Positions 1-6,747 are shown, counted from the first letter of the stretch. The stretch is DNA of 8,533 nucleotides from Caldifarciminota bacterium (GCA_011049385.1 DSBX01000258.1:1-8533), one strand, 5' to 3'. Numbers and translations: made by a program. The notes: a model not told the origin generated them from the sequence alone.

Positions 1-1040
1 AACTCGGGTTCGCGGTTGAAGATGCCGACGAAGAAGGACGGGAAGAGCAGGAACAGCGCGCCGGCGGTCGTGGTGATCCCGGTCGCGGCCAGCGCGCCCC
101 TGGTGACGACTTCGCGGACCCGGTCGAGCCGGTGCGCGCCGAAGTTGTAGCCGGCCAGCGGCAGGACGCCCTGGGCGATGCCGAGGCAGGGCATGAGGGC
201 GAAGGCGAAGAGCCGGAAGATGACCCCGAGCGCGGCCAGCGTCATCGGGCCGAAGCCGACCGCGATGTTGTTGACCACCGCCTGCACGACACTGCCCGAG
301 AGCTGGATGGCCATGGACGGCGCGCCGACCGCGTAGATGGCGCCCCAGAGCCGGGGCGCGGGCAGGAAGTCGCGGGCCCGGAAGCGGTAGCCGCTGAGGC
401 GACCGGCGAAGTAGCCGAGGTAGAGCAGGGCGCCGACCGCCTGGGCGATGACGGTCGCAATCGCCGCGCCCCGGACCCCGAGCGCCGGGAAGGGGCCGAG
501 CCCGAAGATGAAGAGCGGGTCGAGGACGATGTTGGTGAGCGCCGAGATGACCATGATGACCATCGAGTAGACCGGGTTGCCCTCGGCCCGGATGAGGTTG
601 TTGGCGACCATCGGGAAGAAGACCAGCGGCGCAAACGGGATGATGACGCTCAGGTAGTCACGGGCATAGGGCATTATCTCAGGGCTGGCCCCGAGCAGGC
701 GCAGGATCGGTTCGAGGCGGCCGGCGACGACCGCGGCCACGACCAGCCCGGAAATCAGCGCGAGGAGAATGGCCTGGGCGCCGGCACGGTTGGCCTGTTC
801 CTTGTCGCCGGCCCCGAGGCGGCGGGCGATGAGCGAGTTCGCGCCGACCCCGACCCCGACCGAGAGCGCAATCATCACCAGGTTCAGGGGCCAGACCACG
901 GTCAGCGCGGCGATGGCCTCGTGGCCGAGCCGGCCGACGAACGCGGTGTCAACGATGTTGTAGGTGGCGTAGACCAGCATACCGACCAGCGCGGGCAGGG
1001 AGAAGCTGACGAGCAGGCGGCCGATCGGCCGACTGCCCAT
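1..1040 (-). CDS. MATE family efflux transporter (partial, C-terminus beyond left edge)
   Basis: Inner-membrane antiporter of the MATE (NorM/DinF-type) family, expected to export cationic drugs or metabolites against H+ or Na+. I translated about 346 residues by hand. The N-terminus MGSRPIGRLLVSFSLPALVG followed by YNIVDTAFVGRLG is the family's first-helix signature. Further signatures are VGVGVGANSLIARRLGAGD near residue 65, NNLIRAEGNP near 145, and the second-half repeat with GAPSMAIQLSGS and GIAQGVLPLAGYNFGA. Family members are about 450 residues, so roughly 100 C-terminal residues lie outside the window. ATG at 1040 is chosen because the N-terminus matches the family and no ATG, GTG or TTG lies between it and the upstream stop at 1070. 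The upstream GGAA is only a weak ribosome-binding site. It lies 29 bases after the M14 peptidase gene with no visible promoter or terminator between them, so it is probably cotranscribed. Substrate unknown. Confidence 0.95.
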   Translation of the reverse strand, partial: MGSRPIGRLLVSFSLPALVGMLVYATYNIVDTAFVGRLGHEAIAALTVVWPLNLVMIALSVGVGVGANSLIARRLGAGDKEQANRAGAQAILLALISGLVVAAVVAGRLEPILRLLGASPEIMPYARDYLSVIIPFAPLVFFPMVANNLIRAEGNPVYSMVIMVISALTNIVLDPLFIFGLGPFPALGVRGAAIATVIAQAVGALLYLGYFAGRLSGYRFRARDFLPAPRLWGAIYAVGAPSMAIQLSGSVVQAVVNNIAVGFGPMTLAALGVIFRLFAFALMPCLGIAQGVLPLAGYNFGAHRLDRVREVVTRGALAATGITTTAGALFLLFPSFFVGIFNREPE

Positions 1041-1069
1041 CTGTTCCGAGCGGGCGAAAGGCGCGGAGC

Positions 1070-3034
1070 TCAGCGCCGGACCACCAGTTTCGCGACCCGG
1101 GACCGGCCGCCGACCTCGACGCGGCAGAAGTAGACGCCGTCGGCCAGCGGGCGGCCCGCCGCGTCGGTGAGCGTGATGTCGGCACCGCCCGGCGCGGCGA
1201 AGCGCCGGACGAGACGGCCTGCGGCGTCGTGGAGGCTGACCGTGCCCGGCGCGCCGCGGAGCGGGCCGAAGTCGAGGCGGACGAACGAACGGGCCGGGTT
1301 GGGCCGGATGCTGAGCGCGAGCCCCGGGCCTGGGCCGGGCTCGGCCTGGCCGGTCCGGGGTGACCGGTAGCTGACCGCGTCGAGCCGGGCTCCGGACAGG
1401 TTGCGGACGAGCAGGTAGCGGGCGCTGTCCAGTCCGGGTACCGCGAGGTCGAACCAGGCGGTGCCGCTGCCGGTACCGAGCGCGTACCAGGGGCCGAGCC
1501 ATTCAAGGCCGGCACTGACCGAGTAGGAGCCCTCGGCGTGGACGGTGAGGTCGTTGCCGTCGCCGTTGACCATCGCCGGGGACAGCTCGAAGACGATTTC
1601 GCCGGTCGCGTTGCCGAGCGTGTAGAAGCCGCCGTCGGGCGGGCCGAGCGCCTCGAGGTACCAGTCCGACCAGGTGTGATTGTTGTCAATCCGCTTGAGG
1701 GTGACAGCCCGGCGGGCGTGGGCCGGCGCGTCCGGGGGTGCGGGCAGGAGCCGGACATCGAGCCGGGCACCGCCGGTATCCGGCACGATGACCCCGGTCA
1801 AGGTTCGGGGCAGGTAGCCGTTGGCGCTGACGCGCAGGTCGTACCGGCCCGGGGCGAGGACGCGGTGGAAGTCGCCGACGTCGGCGTTGCTGAAGGTGTG
1901 CCAGCGTTCGGGCGACAGGACCTCGACCCGGGCCGCGAGCGGGCTTTGAGTCAGCGAGTCGGTGACGATTCCGCTCACGCCCCAGCCCGCCAGCAGGGCC
2001 ATGTCCAGCACCGCCCGGCGGTTCGCGACGCAGATCGAGTCCACCGGTTCCCGGGTGGAGGGCCGCCGGGTCTCGATGGTGTAGGCGAAACAGCCGTAGA
2101 TGCCGAACATGTAGTCCTGGCAGGAGCCGTGGACCTCGTACCAGCTGAAGCCGTTTATCGGCCGGAGTTCGGTGATCGGCGAGCCGTAGGTCGAGTCCGC
2201 GTAGCGCCGGGCGAGCGCGAGAACCCAGGCCGAGTCGGGCGGGTCGGCCGGGTGGTTGTCCCACAGGTAGTTGACGTAGCTCGCGGTCGTGTGGTACTCA
2301 TACTCGATGGTCGGGATGCGCCGCTCGCTCAGCGCCCGCAGGGCCCGGCTCTCGGGCTGGGTGAAGGGCGCGGAGTATGTTTCCCATTCGTAGCCGTAGT
2401 CGCGGTTCAGGTCCGCGCCGTTGGCGTTGGTACGGCGGTTGCGGTCGTGGCCGTCGGGGTTGAGCACCGGGATGAGCCGGAACTCGCGGCTGTCCACCAG
2501 CCGGGTGACGAGCGGGTCCGCGCCGTATTCTTCGCAGAGGTACCCGGCGATGTGGAGGACGATTTCGGTCGAGGGCTTTTCGTTGCCGTGGTGCGCGCCG
2601 ACGAGCCGGACCACCGGCCGCGGGGCGGGGACGTCCGGGTCCCGGGTGACGAGCAGGGCCGGAATCGGCCGGTTGTCGGAGGCGAGCCCGATGGTGTCGA
2701 GCCGGGCGATGGCCGGGTAGGTCGCCGCCAGCGCGGCCAGGACACTGCAGGCCTCGGCGAAGGTGTGGTAGGTGCCGACTGCGGCCTCGGGCGCGGGCGG
2801 AACCGGCTCGGGCCGGTAGCCGGCCGCACGCAGGCGGCCGATGGTCTCCTCGTCCGCGAGGACGATAATCGCATCATCGCAGGCGTCGAGCACGGTCAGG
2901 CGGAACTCGCGGGCCAGCCGGTAGACCTCGGCGTGGCGCGCGACCGGGACCCGGAAGGTCTCCGGTTCCTGCCCGCCCCGGACCGGCCCGGCGGGAGCGA
3001 GCGCCAGCACGAGCGCGAGGAACAGCGTGACCAT
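1070..3034 (-). CDS. Secreted M14-family zinc carboxypeptidase with regulatory-like domain and C-terminal sorting/FlgD-type module
   Basis: Exported metallopeptidase of about 654 residues. Residues 1-21 (MVTLFLALVLALAPAGPVRG) are a signal peptide. A small N-terminal region (about 25-85) precedes the M14 domain (about 90-350). Zinc ligands are visible as H149 and E152 in HHGNE, and H248 in EYHTTAS. Substrate-binding N210-R211 lies in DLNRDY, and the catalytic glutamate is E321 in YTIETRRP. A carboxypeptidase-regulatory (transthyretin-like) domain follows at about 355-425, starting GIVTDSLTQSPLAARVEVL. Next is a beta-rich region of about 115 residues containing NGDGNDLTVHAEGSYSVS. The C-terminus (about 575-654) is a FlgD/T9SS type-A-like module: RPNPARSFVRLDF, LHDAAGRLVRRF, LADGVYFCRVEVGG. 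It likely trims peptides at the cell surface or outside the cell. A TTG five codons upstream (3049) is possible but would overlap the predicted -10, so ATG 3034 is preferred. It is first in a unit with the MATE gene. Whether the two functions are linked is unclear. Confidence 0.92.
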   Translation of the reverse strand: MVTLFLALVLALAPAGPVRGGQEPETFRVPVARHAEVYRLAREFRLTVLDACDDAIIVLADEETIGRLRAAGYRPEPVPPAPEAAVGTYHTFAEACSVLAALAATYPAIARLDTIGLASDNRPIPALLVTRDPDVPAPRPVVRLVGAHHGNEKPSTEIVLHIAGYLCEEYGADPLVTRLVDSREFRLIPVLNPDGHDRNRRTNANGADLNRDYGYEWETYSAPFTQPESRALRALSERRIPTIEYEYHTTASYVNYLWDNHPADPPDSAWVLALARRYADSTYGSPITELRPINGFSWYEVHGSCQDYMFGIYGCFAYTIETRRPSTREPVDSICVANRRAVLDMALLAGWGVSGIVTDSLTQSPLAARVEVLSPERWHTFSNADVGDFHRVLAPGRYDLRVSANGYLPRTLTGVIVPDTGGARLDVRLLPAPPDAPAHARRAVTLKRIDNNHTWSDWYLEALGPPDGGFYTLGNATGEIVFELSPAMVNGDGNDLTVHAEGSYSVSAGLEWLGPWYALGTGSGTAWFDLAVPGLDSARYLLVRNLSGARLDAVSYRSPRTGQAEPGPGPGLALSIRPNPARSFVRLDFGPLRGAPGTVSLHDAAGRLVRRFAAPGGADITLTDAAGRPLADGVYFCRVEVGGRSRVAKLVVRR

Positions 3035-3040
3035 CGGGCA

Positions 3041-3068
3041 ATGATACAACCCCGGCGATGATTGTAAA
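3041..3068 (-). promoter_or_regulatory. Sigma70-like promoter of the M14 peptidase unit, apparently leaderless
   Basis: Reading the minus strand, TTTACA (3068-3063, 5 of 6 to consensus) is followed by a 16-base spacer and TATCAT (3046-3041, 5 of 6). Only TGCCCG separates the -10 from the ATG at 3034, so normal initiation 7 bases downstream of the -10 would fall on the A of the start codon. No purine-rich ribosome-binding site can exist in such a transcript. Inferred from sequence only. Confidence 0.6.
3045..3066. repeat. Inverted repeat TACAA-N12-TTGTA across the M14 promoter
   Basis: Perfect 5-base arms at 3045-3049 and 3062-3066, one overlapping the -10 and the other the -35 of the M14 promoter. 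The spacing would place the half-sites on the same DNA face, as for a dimeric repressor. Short arms made of promoter-like bases could arise by chance, and no cognate regulator is identified. Confidence 0.3.
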
Positions 3069-3158
3069 ACCGCGGACCGGGCGCACGAGGGGGCAGGGAA
3101 CCGGATTCGGGGCTCATCGCCCGGGAGGGGGGCGACCGGGGTTTGTCACGCGGGCCCT

Positions 3159-3172
3159 GTTCCGGTTGACAA
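3159..3172 (+). repeat. Shared 14-base block at the marR-like promoter (matches 3706-3719)
   Basis: GTTCCGGTTGACAA here and GTTCCTGTTGACAA at 3706-3719 differ at one base. In both copies the block includes a TTGACA -35 element in the same register (bases 8-13). The other two promoters in the window lack the GTTCC part, so the block is specific to the regulator and the RND pump. It may be a MarR contact site or simply a common promoter upstream element. Confidence 0.5.
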
Positions 3173-3193
3173 AGGGGTGCCGTGGGGCATAAT
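3166..3193 (+). promoter_or_regulatory. Sigma70-like promoter of the marR-like gene, apparently leaderless
   Basis: TTGACA (3166-3171, perfect) is followed by a 16-base spacer and CATAAT (3188-3193, 5 of 6). CAGCCG then leads directly to TTG at 3200, so the predicted first transcribed base is the first base of that codon. The upstream in-frame GTG at 3182 falls inside the promoter spacer and would not be transcribed from here. Confidence 0.62.
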
Positions 3194-3199
3194 CAGCCG

Positions 3200-3676
3200 T
3201 TGAGTCGGCGCATTGGGTTCTACCTTGAGAAGCTCGAGTGGCTCGGGCCGATACTGGTCCGCGGGCTCGGCCTCTTGAGCTCGGCCGAGGCGCTCGAACA
3301 GAGCTTCTCGTTCTCGCAGGTGATGGTACTGCAGACTCTCCATCGTGCCGGGCCGATGAAGATGACCGAGCTCGCGCGCTTCCTCGGGCTGTCCAAGCCC
3401 AACGCCACCGGGCTGGTGGACCGGCTGGTCAGGCGCAGTCTGGTCCGGCGCAAGCGCTCCGATGAAGACCGCCGCGTCATCTTCGTCGCGTTGACCCCGG
3501 GCGGCCGCAGGGCGGCGGAGCGTCTGGCGGTCACCAGCCGCGAGGGGCTGACCGCACTGATGAAGCGCATTCCCGCGAAGGACCTCGATGCCTTCATCGC
3601 CACCCTCGAACAGCTTGCCCTCGGCCTGGCCGAGTCGGCCGGGCCCGTCCCGCGAAGCCCCGTTCCCCGCCGCTGA
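3200..3676 (+). CDS. MarR-family winged-helix transcriptional regulator
   Basis: Cytoplasmic DNA-binding protein of about 158 residues, a typical MarR length. The N-terminal dimerisation helices (RRIGFYLEKLEWLGPILVRG) lead into a winged helix-turn-helix: SFSQVMVLQTLHRAGPMKMT, then ELARFLGLSKPNATGLVDRL with the recognition helix at about 65-77, then the wing RSDEDRRVIFVALTPGG at about 86-102. The acidic-Arg-Arg wing is the family hallmark. The C-terminal helices complete the dimer interface, and the last dozen residues are Pro/Arg-rich. Members usually repress themselves and a neighbouring operon until a small hydrophobic ligand binds. Here the RND operon starts 74 bases downstream, in the same direction, with its own promoter. 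The start is uncertain: GTG at 3182 adds six residues but lies within the predicted promoter, while TTG at 3200 coincides with the predicted transcription start. The ligand cannot be read from sequence. Confidence 0.93.
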   Translation: MSRRIGFYLEKLEWLGPILVRGLGLLSSAEALEQSFSFSQVMVLQTLHRAGPMKMTELARFLGLSKPNATGLVDRLVRRSLVRRKRSDEDRRVIFVALTPGGRRAAERLAVTSREGLTALMKRIPAKDLDAFIATLEQLALGLAESAGPVPRSPVPRR

Positions 3677-3701
3677 CCGCGGCCGGTAGTTCACTTCCGT
3701 A

Positions 3702-3714
3702 AACAGTTCCTGTT
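3702..3714. repeat. Palindrome 1 of the RND promoter, AACAG-TTC-CTGTT (candidate operator)
   Basis: Perfect 5-base arms around a 3-base centre, ending inside the first two bases of the -35 element. It has the same AAC-N7-GTT outline as the neighbouring palindrome, with centres 16 bases apart. Candidate binding site for the adjacent MarR-type dimer, by inference from position and symmetry. Confidence 0.5.
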
Positions 3715-3745
3715 GACAACCAAATTGGTTTCTATAGCGTATAAT
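3713..3745 (+). promoter_or_regulatory. Promoter of the RND/LolA-like/barrel operon, long spacer, apparently leaderless
   Basis: TTGACA (3713-3718) and TATAAT (3740-3745) are both perfect hexamers but are separated by 21 bases, longer than the usual 16-18. A poorer -10 (TATAGC, 3733-3738) would give a 14-base spacer. ACGTA then separates TATAAT from ATG 3751, so the mRNA would be leaderless or nearly so. The overlong spacer suggests a weak or regulated promoter, as in systems where a protein alters promoter geometry. That regulatory reading is inference. Confidence 0.6.
3718..3730. repeat. Palindrome 2 of the RND promoter, AACCAA-A-TTGGTT (candidate MarR operator)
   Basis: Perfect 6-base arms around one central A, lying in the spacer between -35 and -10. 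A protein bound here would block RNA polymerase. It is a short AT-rich island in a very GC-rich genome. Length and symmetry fit a dimeric winged-helix regulator such as the adjacent MarR protein, but no binding is shown by sequence alone. Confidence 0.6.
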
Positions 3746-3748
3746 ACG
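3738..3748. repeat. Palindrome 3 of the RND promoter, CGTAT-A-ATACG, over the -10
   Basis: Perfect 5-base arms around one central A, covering the TATAAT box. A further CGTAT lies at 3754-3758, so ATACG (3744-3748) also pairs with it across the start codon (ATACG-TAATG-CGTAT). This could be an operator or reflect chance symmetry around a TATAAT box. Confidence 0.35.
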
Positions 3749-3750
3749 TA

Positions 3751-6021
3751 ATGCGTATGGTAACCTCCGGGCGGAATGCCCTGTGCGGTCTTGTCCGACG
3801 GCGGCCCGGCGCGGTGCTCGTCGTCGTGCTGGTCCTGACCGTTGCCTGCGTCCCCTTCCTGTTCCGGCTCCGTCCCGAAGCCGACCTTTCGAGGCTGTTG
3901 CCCGAGGGCGAGCCGGGCATCGAGGTCCTGCGGACGGTTGACCGGGAGTTCGGCGGTTCGGAGCAGGTCGCGGTACTGGTCGAGGCCGAGGACGTCTTCG
4001 CGCCGGGGACACTGGCGGGACTTGACGAGTTGGCGGTGAACCTCGAAGCCCTGCCGGTCGTGAACAAGGTCGAGGCGCTCACGACACTTGAGGACGTGAT
4101 CGGTCGCGGTGACGACATCTATGTCAGCCGGGTAATCGAGAGCATACCTCACGACCCGGGGCGAGTGTCGGTCCTGCGCGAGCAGGTGCTGGCCGACCCG
4201 CGCTACCGGGGCGTGCTGGTTGACGGCTCGGCGAGCGCCACCCTGCTCCTGGTCCGGCTCGTGCCCGGGGTCGAGAAGTCCGCGGCGGTGGCCGAGGTCG
4301 AGCGGGTCGTGCGTGAAGCGCCGGTCGGCCTCCGGCGGACGCTGACCGGCAACGCGGCGCTCACCCGGTACGTGCAGGGCTGGATGCTTCGGGACCTGCT
4401 CCGGCTCCTGCCGCTGGCACTGCTGGTGCTGGCCGGGGTCCTGGTGGCGGGCTTCCGCAACTGGCGCGGTCTCCTGCCGCTGGCCGCGGTCCTGCTGGTA
4501 CTGGTCTGGACTTTCGGGGTGGTCGGGCTCCTGCGCCAGCCGCTGACGGTGGTGCTGGTGGTCCTGCCGCCGATACTGCTGGCGGTCGGGAGCGCCTACG
4601 GCATCCACGTGGTCAAGCGGTGGCAGGCGGAGCGGGCGAGGGGCGGACCCGGGGCCGCCGGGCGGAGCGTGGCCGGCGTGGGCCTGCCGGTCTTTCTGGC
4701 GGCGGCGACGACCACGGTCGGGTTCGGCAGTAACATCCTGATGAGGGTGCCGGCAATCCGCTGGTTCGGGGTTTTCTCGGTCCTGGGCGTGGCGCTGGCG
4801 TTCCTGCTGGCGCTGACGTTCGTGCCGGCGGTGCTGGAGTTGGCCGACCGGCGAGCGGCGCAGCGGGTCGTCGGTCCGGCCCCGGCGGGCGAGCGTCCGC
4901 GCCTCGGCCGGTTCTGGTCGGGCTGGGTACGATGGACCGGCCGGGTGCGCTGGCCGATAGTGGGCGCGGCGCTGGTGCTGACGCTGGCGGCCGCGCCCTT
5001 CATTCCCCAACTCAGGACCGAGACCGACTTCGTGCAGTATCTCAAGGCCGGTTCCGACCCGGTCCACGCCTCCGATGTCATCAACGAGCGGTTCGGGGGA
5101 TACATGCAGTTCGAGACGGTCATCGAGGGCGACATCCAGGACCCGGCACTGCTGGGCCGCATCGAAGCCTATGAGCGCGCGCTCGCCGAATTGCCGCACA
5201 TCACCCATACCCAGTCCCTGGCCGGCATCCTGCGGACGACGAACCGGGCCTTCAACGACGACGACCCGGACTTTGACCGCCTGCCCGAGACGCGGGATGA
5301 GACGGCGCAGTATCTGCTGTTGCTGTCCTTTTCGGGCGGCGACTTTCTTGGTGACTACGTCACGCCGGATTACCGGCTGGCGCGGGTGACCGCACGGTTC
5401 GACCGGCAGGAGAGCGCGGAAATCGGCCGGGCGGCCGCGCAGATCCGTGATGTCATCGCGGCGACCTTCGGCCCGGACGAGGACGTCCGACTGGGCGGGA
5501 TGCCGCTGGCGACCTGGGCCCTGCACCGTGATATCCAGTCGAGTCAACTGCGGACGCTCCTCTTCGCGCTCGTCGGTGTGTTCGTGCTGGTCACGGTCGT
5601 GTTCCGGTCGCCGGGGCTGGGGCTGGCGGCGCTGGTGCCGGTCGGTTTCGTGGTCGCGCTCAACTTCGGCGCGATGGGTCTCTTCGGCATCAGGGTTGAC
5701 ATCGTCACCGCGATGCTGGGCTCGATCGCGGTCGGAATCGGCATTGACTACGCCTGCCACCTGATCGCCCGCTGGCGCGAGGAGCGCGGCGCCGGTCCTG
5801 CGGACGGCAGGCCGGCGCGTACCGTCGCCGGGGTCGGGCCGGCGGTGCTGACCAACGCGGTGTCGGTGGCGGCCGGTTTCGCGGTGCTCTCGTTCTCGAG
5901 CCTGGTCATAATCCAGAGATTCGGAGTTTTGATAACCGAGATGACGCTCCTGGCCGCGCTGGCCGCGCTTGTCGTCATCCCGGCTTTATTCAGCCTGGCA
6001 GTTAGAAACAGGAGGAAATAG
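3751..6021 (+). CDS. MMPL/HAE3-type RND superfamily exporter
   Basis: Inner-membrane proton-driven exporter of 756 residues with the duplicated RND fold and 12 predicted helices. TM1 is at about 18-38, followed by a periplasmic domain (39-213). TM2-TM6 lie at about 216-362. TM7 at about 399-420 is followed by a second periplasmic domain (421-598). TM8-TM12 run from about 600 to 750. The periplasmic domains are short (about 175 residues each), as in the COG1033/HpnN/MmpL group rather than AcrB (over 1000 residues). TM10 carries GIDYACHL with D666-Y667, the Asp-Tyr pair used for proton relay in MmpL-type pumps. The matching TM4 segment reads GSAYGIHVVKRW, without the Asp. Relatives move lipids, hopanoids or other hydrophobic molecules. 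ATG 3751 is chosen because it sits 5 bases after the -10 (ATG 3757 is the alternative). Its TAG stop shares one base with the next gene's GTG, indicating tight cotranscription with the LolA-like and barrel genes. Confidence 0.94.
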   Translation: MRMVTSGRNALCGLVRRRPGAVLVVVLVLTVACVPFLFRLRPEADLSRLLPEGEPGIEVLRTVDREFGGSEQVAVLVEAEDVFAPGTLAGLDELAVNLEALPVVNKVEALTTLEDVIGRGDDIYVSRVIESIPHDPGRVSVLREQVLADPRYRGVLVDGSASATLLLVRLVPGVEKSAAVAEVERVVREAPVGLRRTLTGNAALTRYVQGWMLRDLLRLLPLALLVLAGVLVAGFRNWRGLLPLAAVLLVLVWTFGVVGLLRQPLTVVLVVLPPILLAVGSAYGIHVVKRWQAERARGGPGAAGRSVAGVGLPVFLAAATTTVGFGSNILMRVPAIRWFGVFSVLGVALAFLLALTFVPAVLELADRRAAQRVVGPAPAGERPRLGRFWSGWVRWTGRVRWPIVGAALVLTLAAAPFIPQLRTETDFVQYLKAGSDPVHASDVINERFGGYMQFETVIEGDIQDPALLGRIEAYERALAELPHITHTQSLAGILRTTNRAFNDDDPDFDRLPETRDETAQYLLLLSFSGGDFLGDYVTPDYRLARVTARFDRQESAEIGRAAAQIRDVIAATFGPDEDVRLGGMPLATWALHRDIQSSQLRTLLFALVGVFVLVTVVFRSPGLGLAALVPVGFVVALNFGAMGLFGIRVDIVTAMLGSIAVGIGIDYACHLIARWREERGAGPADGRPARTVAGVGPAVLTNAVSVAAGFAVLSFSSLVIIQRFGVLITEMTLLAALAALVVIPALFSLAVRNRRK
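6010..6015 (+). promoter_or_regulatory. Strong ribosome-binding site for the LolA-like gene
   Basis: AGGAGG lies five bases before GTG 6021, inside the last codons of the RND gene. It fixes the GTG start and shows that this organism uses Shine-Dalgarno initiation for an internal operon gene, in contrast to the leaderless-looking first genes. Confidence 0.85.
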
Positions 6022-6746
6022 TGAAGCGACAGTTACTTGCATCGCTGGTCGTGCTGGGTACGTTTGCCCAGGCCGGTCCGGGTGGGCGCGAAGTGCTGGA
6101 CCGGATGAAAGAGATGACCGTGGCCCGCGACCGGGCGATGGAGGCGGTGATGACGATCCGCGACCGCAACGGGCGCGAGCAGCGCCGGGTCATCCGTTCG
6201 ATAATGAAGGGCGACGACCGGGTGATGGTCAGTTTCGTCGAGCCGAGCGAACTGGCCGGGGTCACGTTCCTGAGCATTCCCGGGGGGAACATGTGGATTT
6301 ACCTCCCGGCCCAGGGACGGGTGCGGCGGATATCGGGGAGCATGGTCAGCGAAGGCTTCGGCGGCTCCGACTTCTCCTACGAGGAGATGGCCGACATCTC
6401 GTTCACCGGGCAGGACAGCATCGTTGAGATGAACGAAGTCACCATCGGCGACCGCCCGGCCTGGCGGTTCCTGCTTGCGGACGGGCAGGCGCGGACCCGG
6501 CTCTGGGTTGACCGGGAACGGTACGTGCCGCTCCGGGTCGAGAAGCTCGGCCCGGGCGGCGAGCCGGAGAAGAAGGTTGAACTGGGCGACTTCCGCGCGG
6601 CCGGGGATCTCCGCCTGCCGGGCCGGATCGTGATGCACGATCTGAAGAAGGGAAGCTCGACCGAGATCGTGGTGCGCGAGTTCGAGCTCAACACCGGCCT
6701 GCCCGACAGCCGCTTCACCGAGGCGGGTATGAAGCGGGGGGCCTGA
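6021..6746 (+). CDS. LolA-like outer membrane lipoprotein-sorting protein
   Basis: Periplasmic protein of 241 residues. Residues 1-18 (MKRQLLASLVVLGTFAQA) form a signal peptide with a likely AQA cleavage site. No lipobox cysteine is present, so it is probably soluble. The body matches the LolA_like family (COG2834/PF17131-type): EPSELAGVTFLSIPGGN at about 75-90, MWIYLPAQGRVRRISGS, then GSDFSYEEM ending near residue 123. Later come RTRLWVDRERYVPLRVE and the C-terminal strand LPGRIVMHDLKKG. Such proteins form an open half-barrel that holds acyl chains. Genes of this family commonly sit beside MMPL-type RND exporters, which suggests it accepts cargo from the pump rather than serving the general LolCDE pathway; that link is inferred. 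The start overlaps the RND stop by one base, and an AGGAGG site precedes it. The barrel gene begins one base after its TGA. Confidence 0.92.
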   Translation: MKRQLLASLVVLGTFAQAGPGGREVLDRMKEMTVARDRAMEAVMTIRDRNGREQRRVIRSIMKGDDRVMVSFVEPSELAGVTFLSIPGGNMWIYLPAQGRVRRISGSMVSEGFGGSDFSYEEMADISFTGQDSIVEMNEVTIGDRPAWRFLLADGQARTRLWVDRERYVPLRVEKLGPGGEPEKKVELGDFRAAGDLRLPGRIVMHDLKKGSSTEIVVREFELNTGLPDSRFTEAGMKRGA

Positions 6747-6747
6747 G

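Noticed and set aside
132..1133. Long plus-strand open frame opposite the MATE gene
   Set aside because: Its translation is low-complexity Asp/Arg/Glu/Gly-rich, typical of antisense frames in GC-rich DNA. The minus-strand frame gives an unmistakable MATE protein.
3047..3049. TTG at 3049 as start of the M14 peptidase
   Set aside because: It adds MYHCP before an already complete signal peptide and lies immediately upstream of the predicted -10 element. ATG 3034 is better placed.
1538..3061. Long plus-strand open frame opposite the M14 peptidase
   Set aside because: Antisense shadow with biased Val/Gly/Arg/Asp composition and no domain. The minus strand has intact M14 catalytic motifs and a signal peptide.
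3182..3184. GTG at 3182 as start of the MarR-like protein
   Set aside because: It lies between the predicted -35 and -10, so it would be absent from the transcript of that promoter. It remains possible if transcription begins further upstream.
3677..3712. Possible terminator between the marR-like gene and the RND operon
   Set aside because: CCGCGGCCGG-type GC pairing is present after the stop codon, but there is no stable stem followed by a T-run. The nearby palindromes are short and lie in the promoter.
3691..5760. Long minus-strand open frame of 689 codons opposite the RND gene
   Set aside because: Gln/Arg/His/Asp-rich translation without recognisable domains. The plus strand encodes a 12-helix RND protein with conserved motifs.
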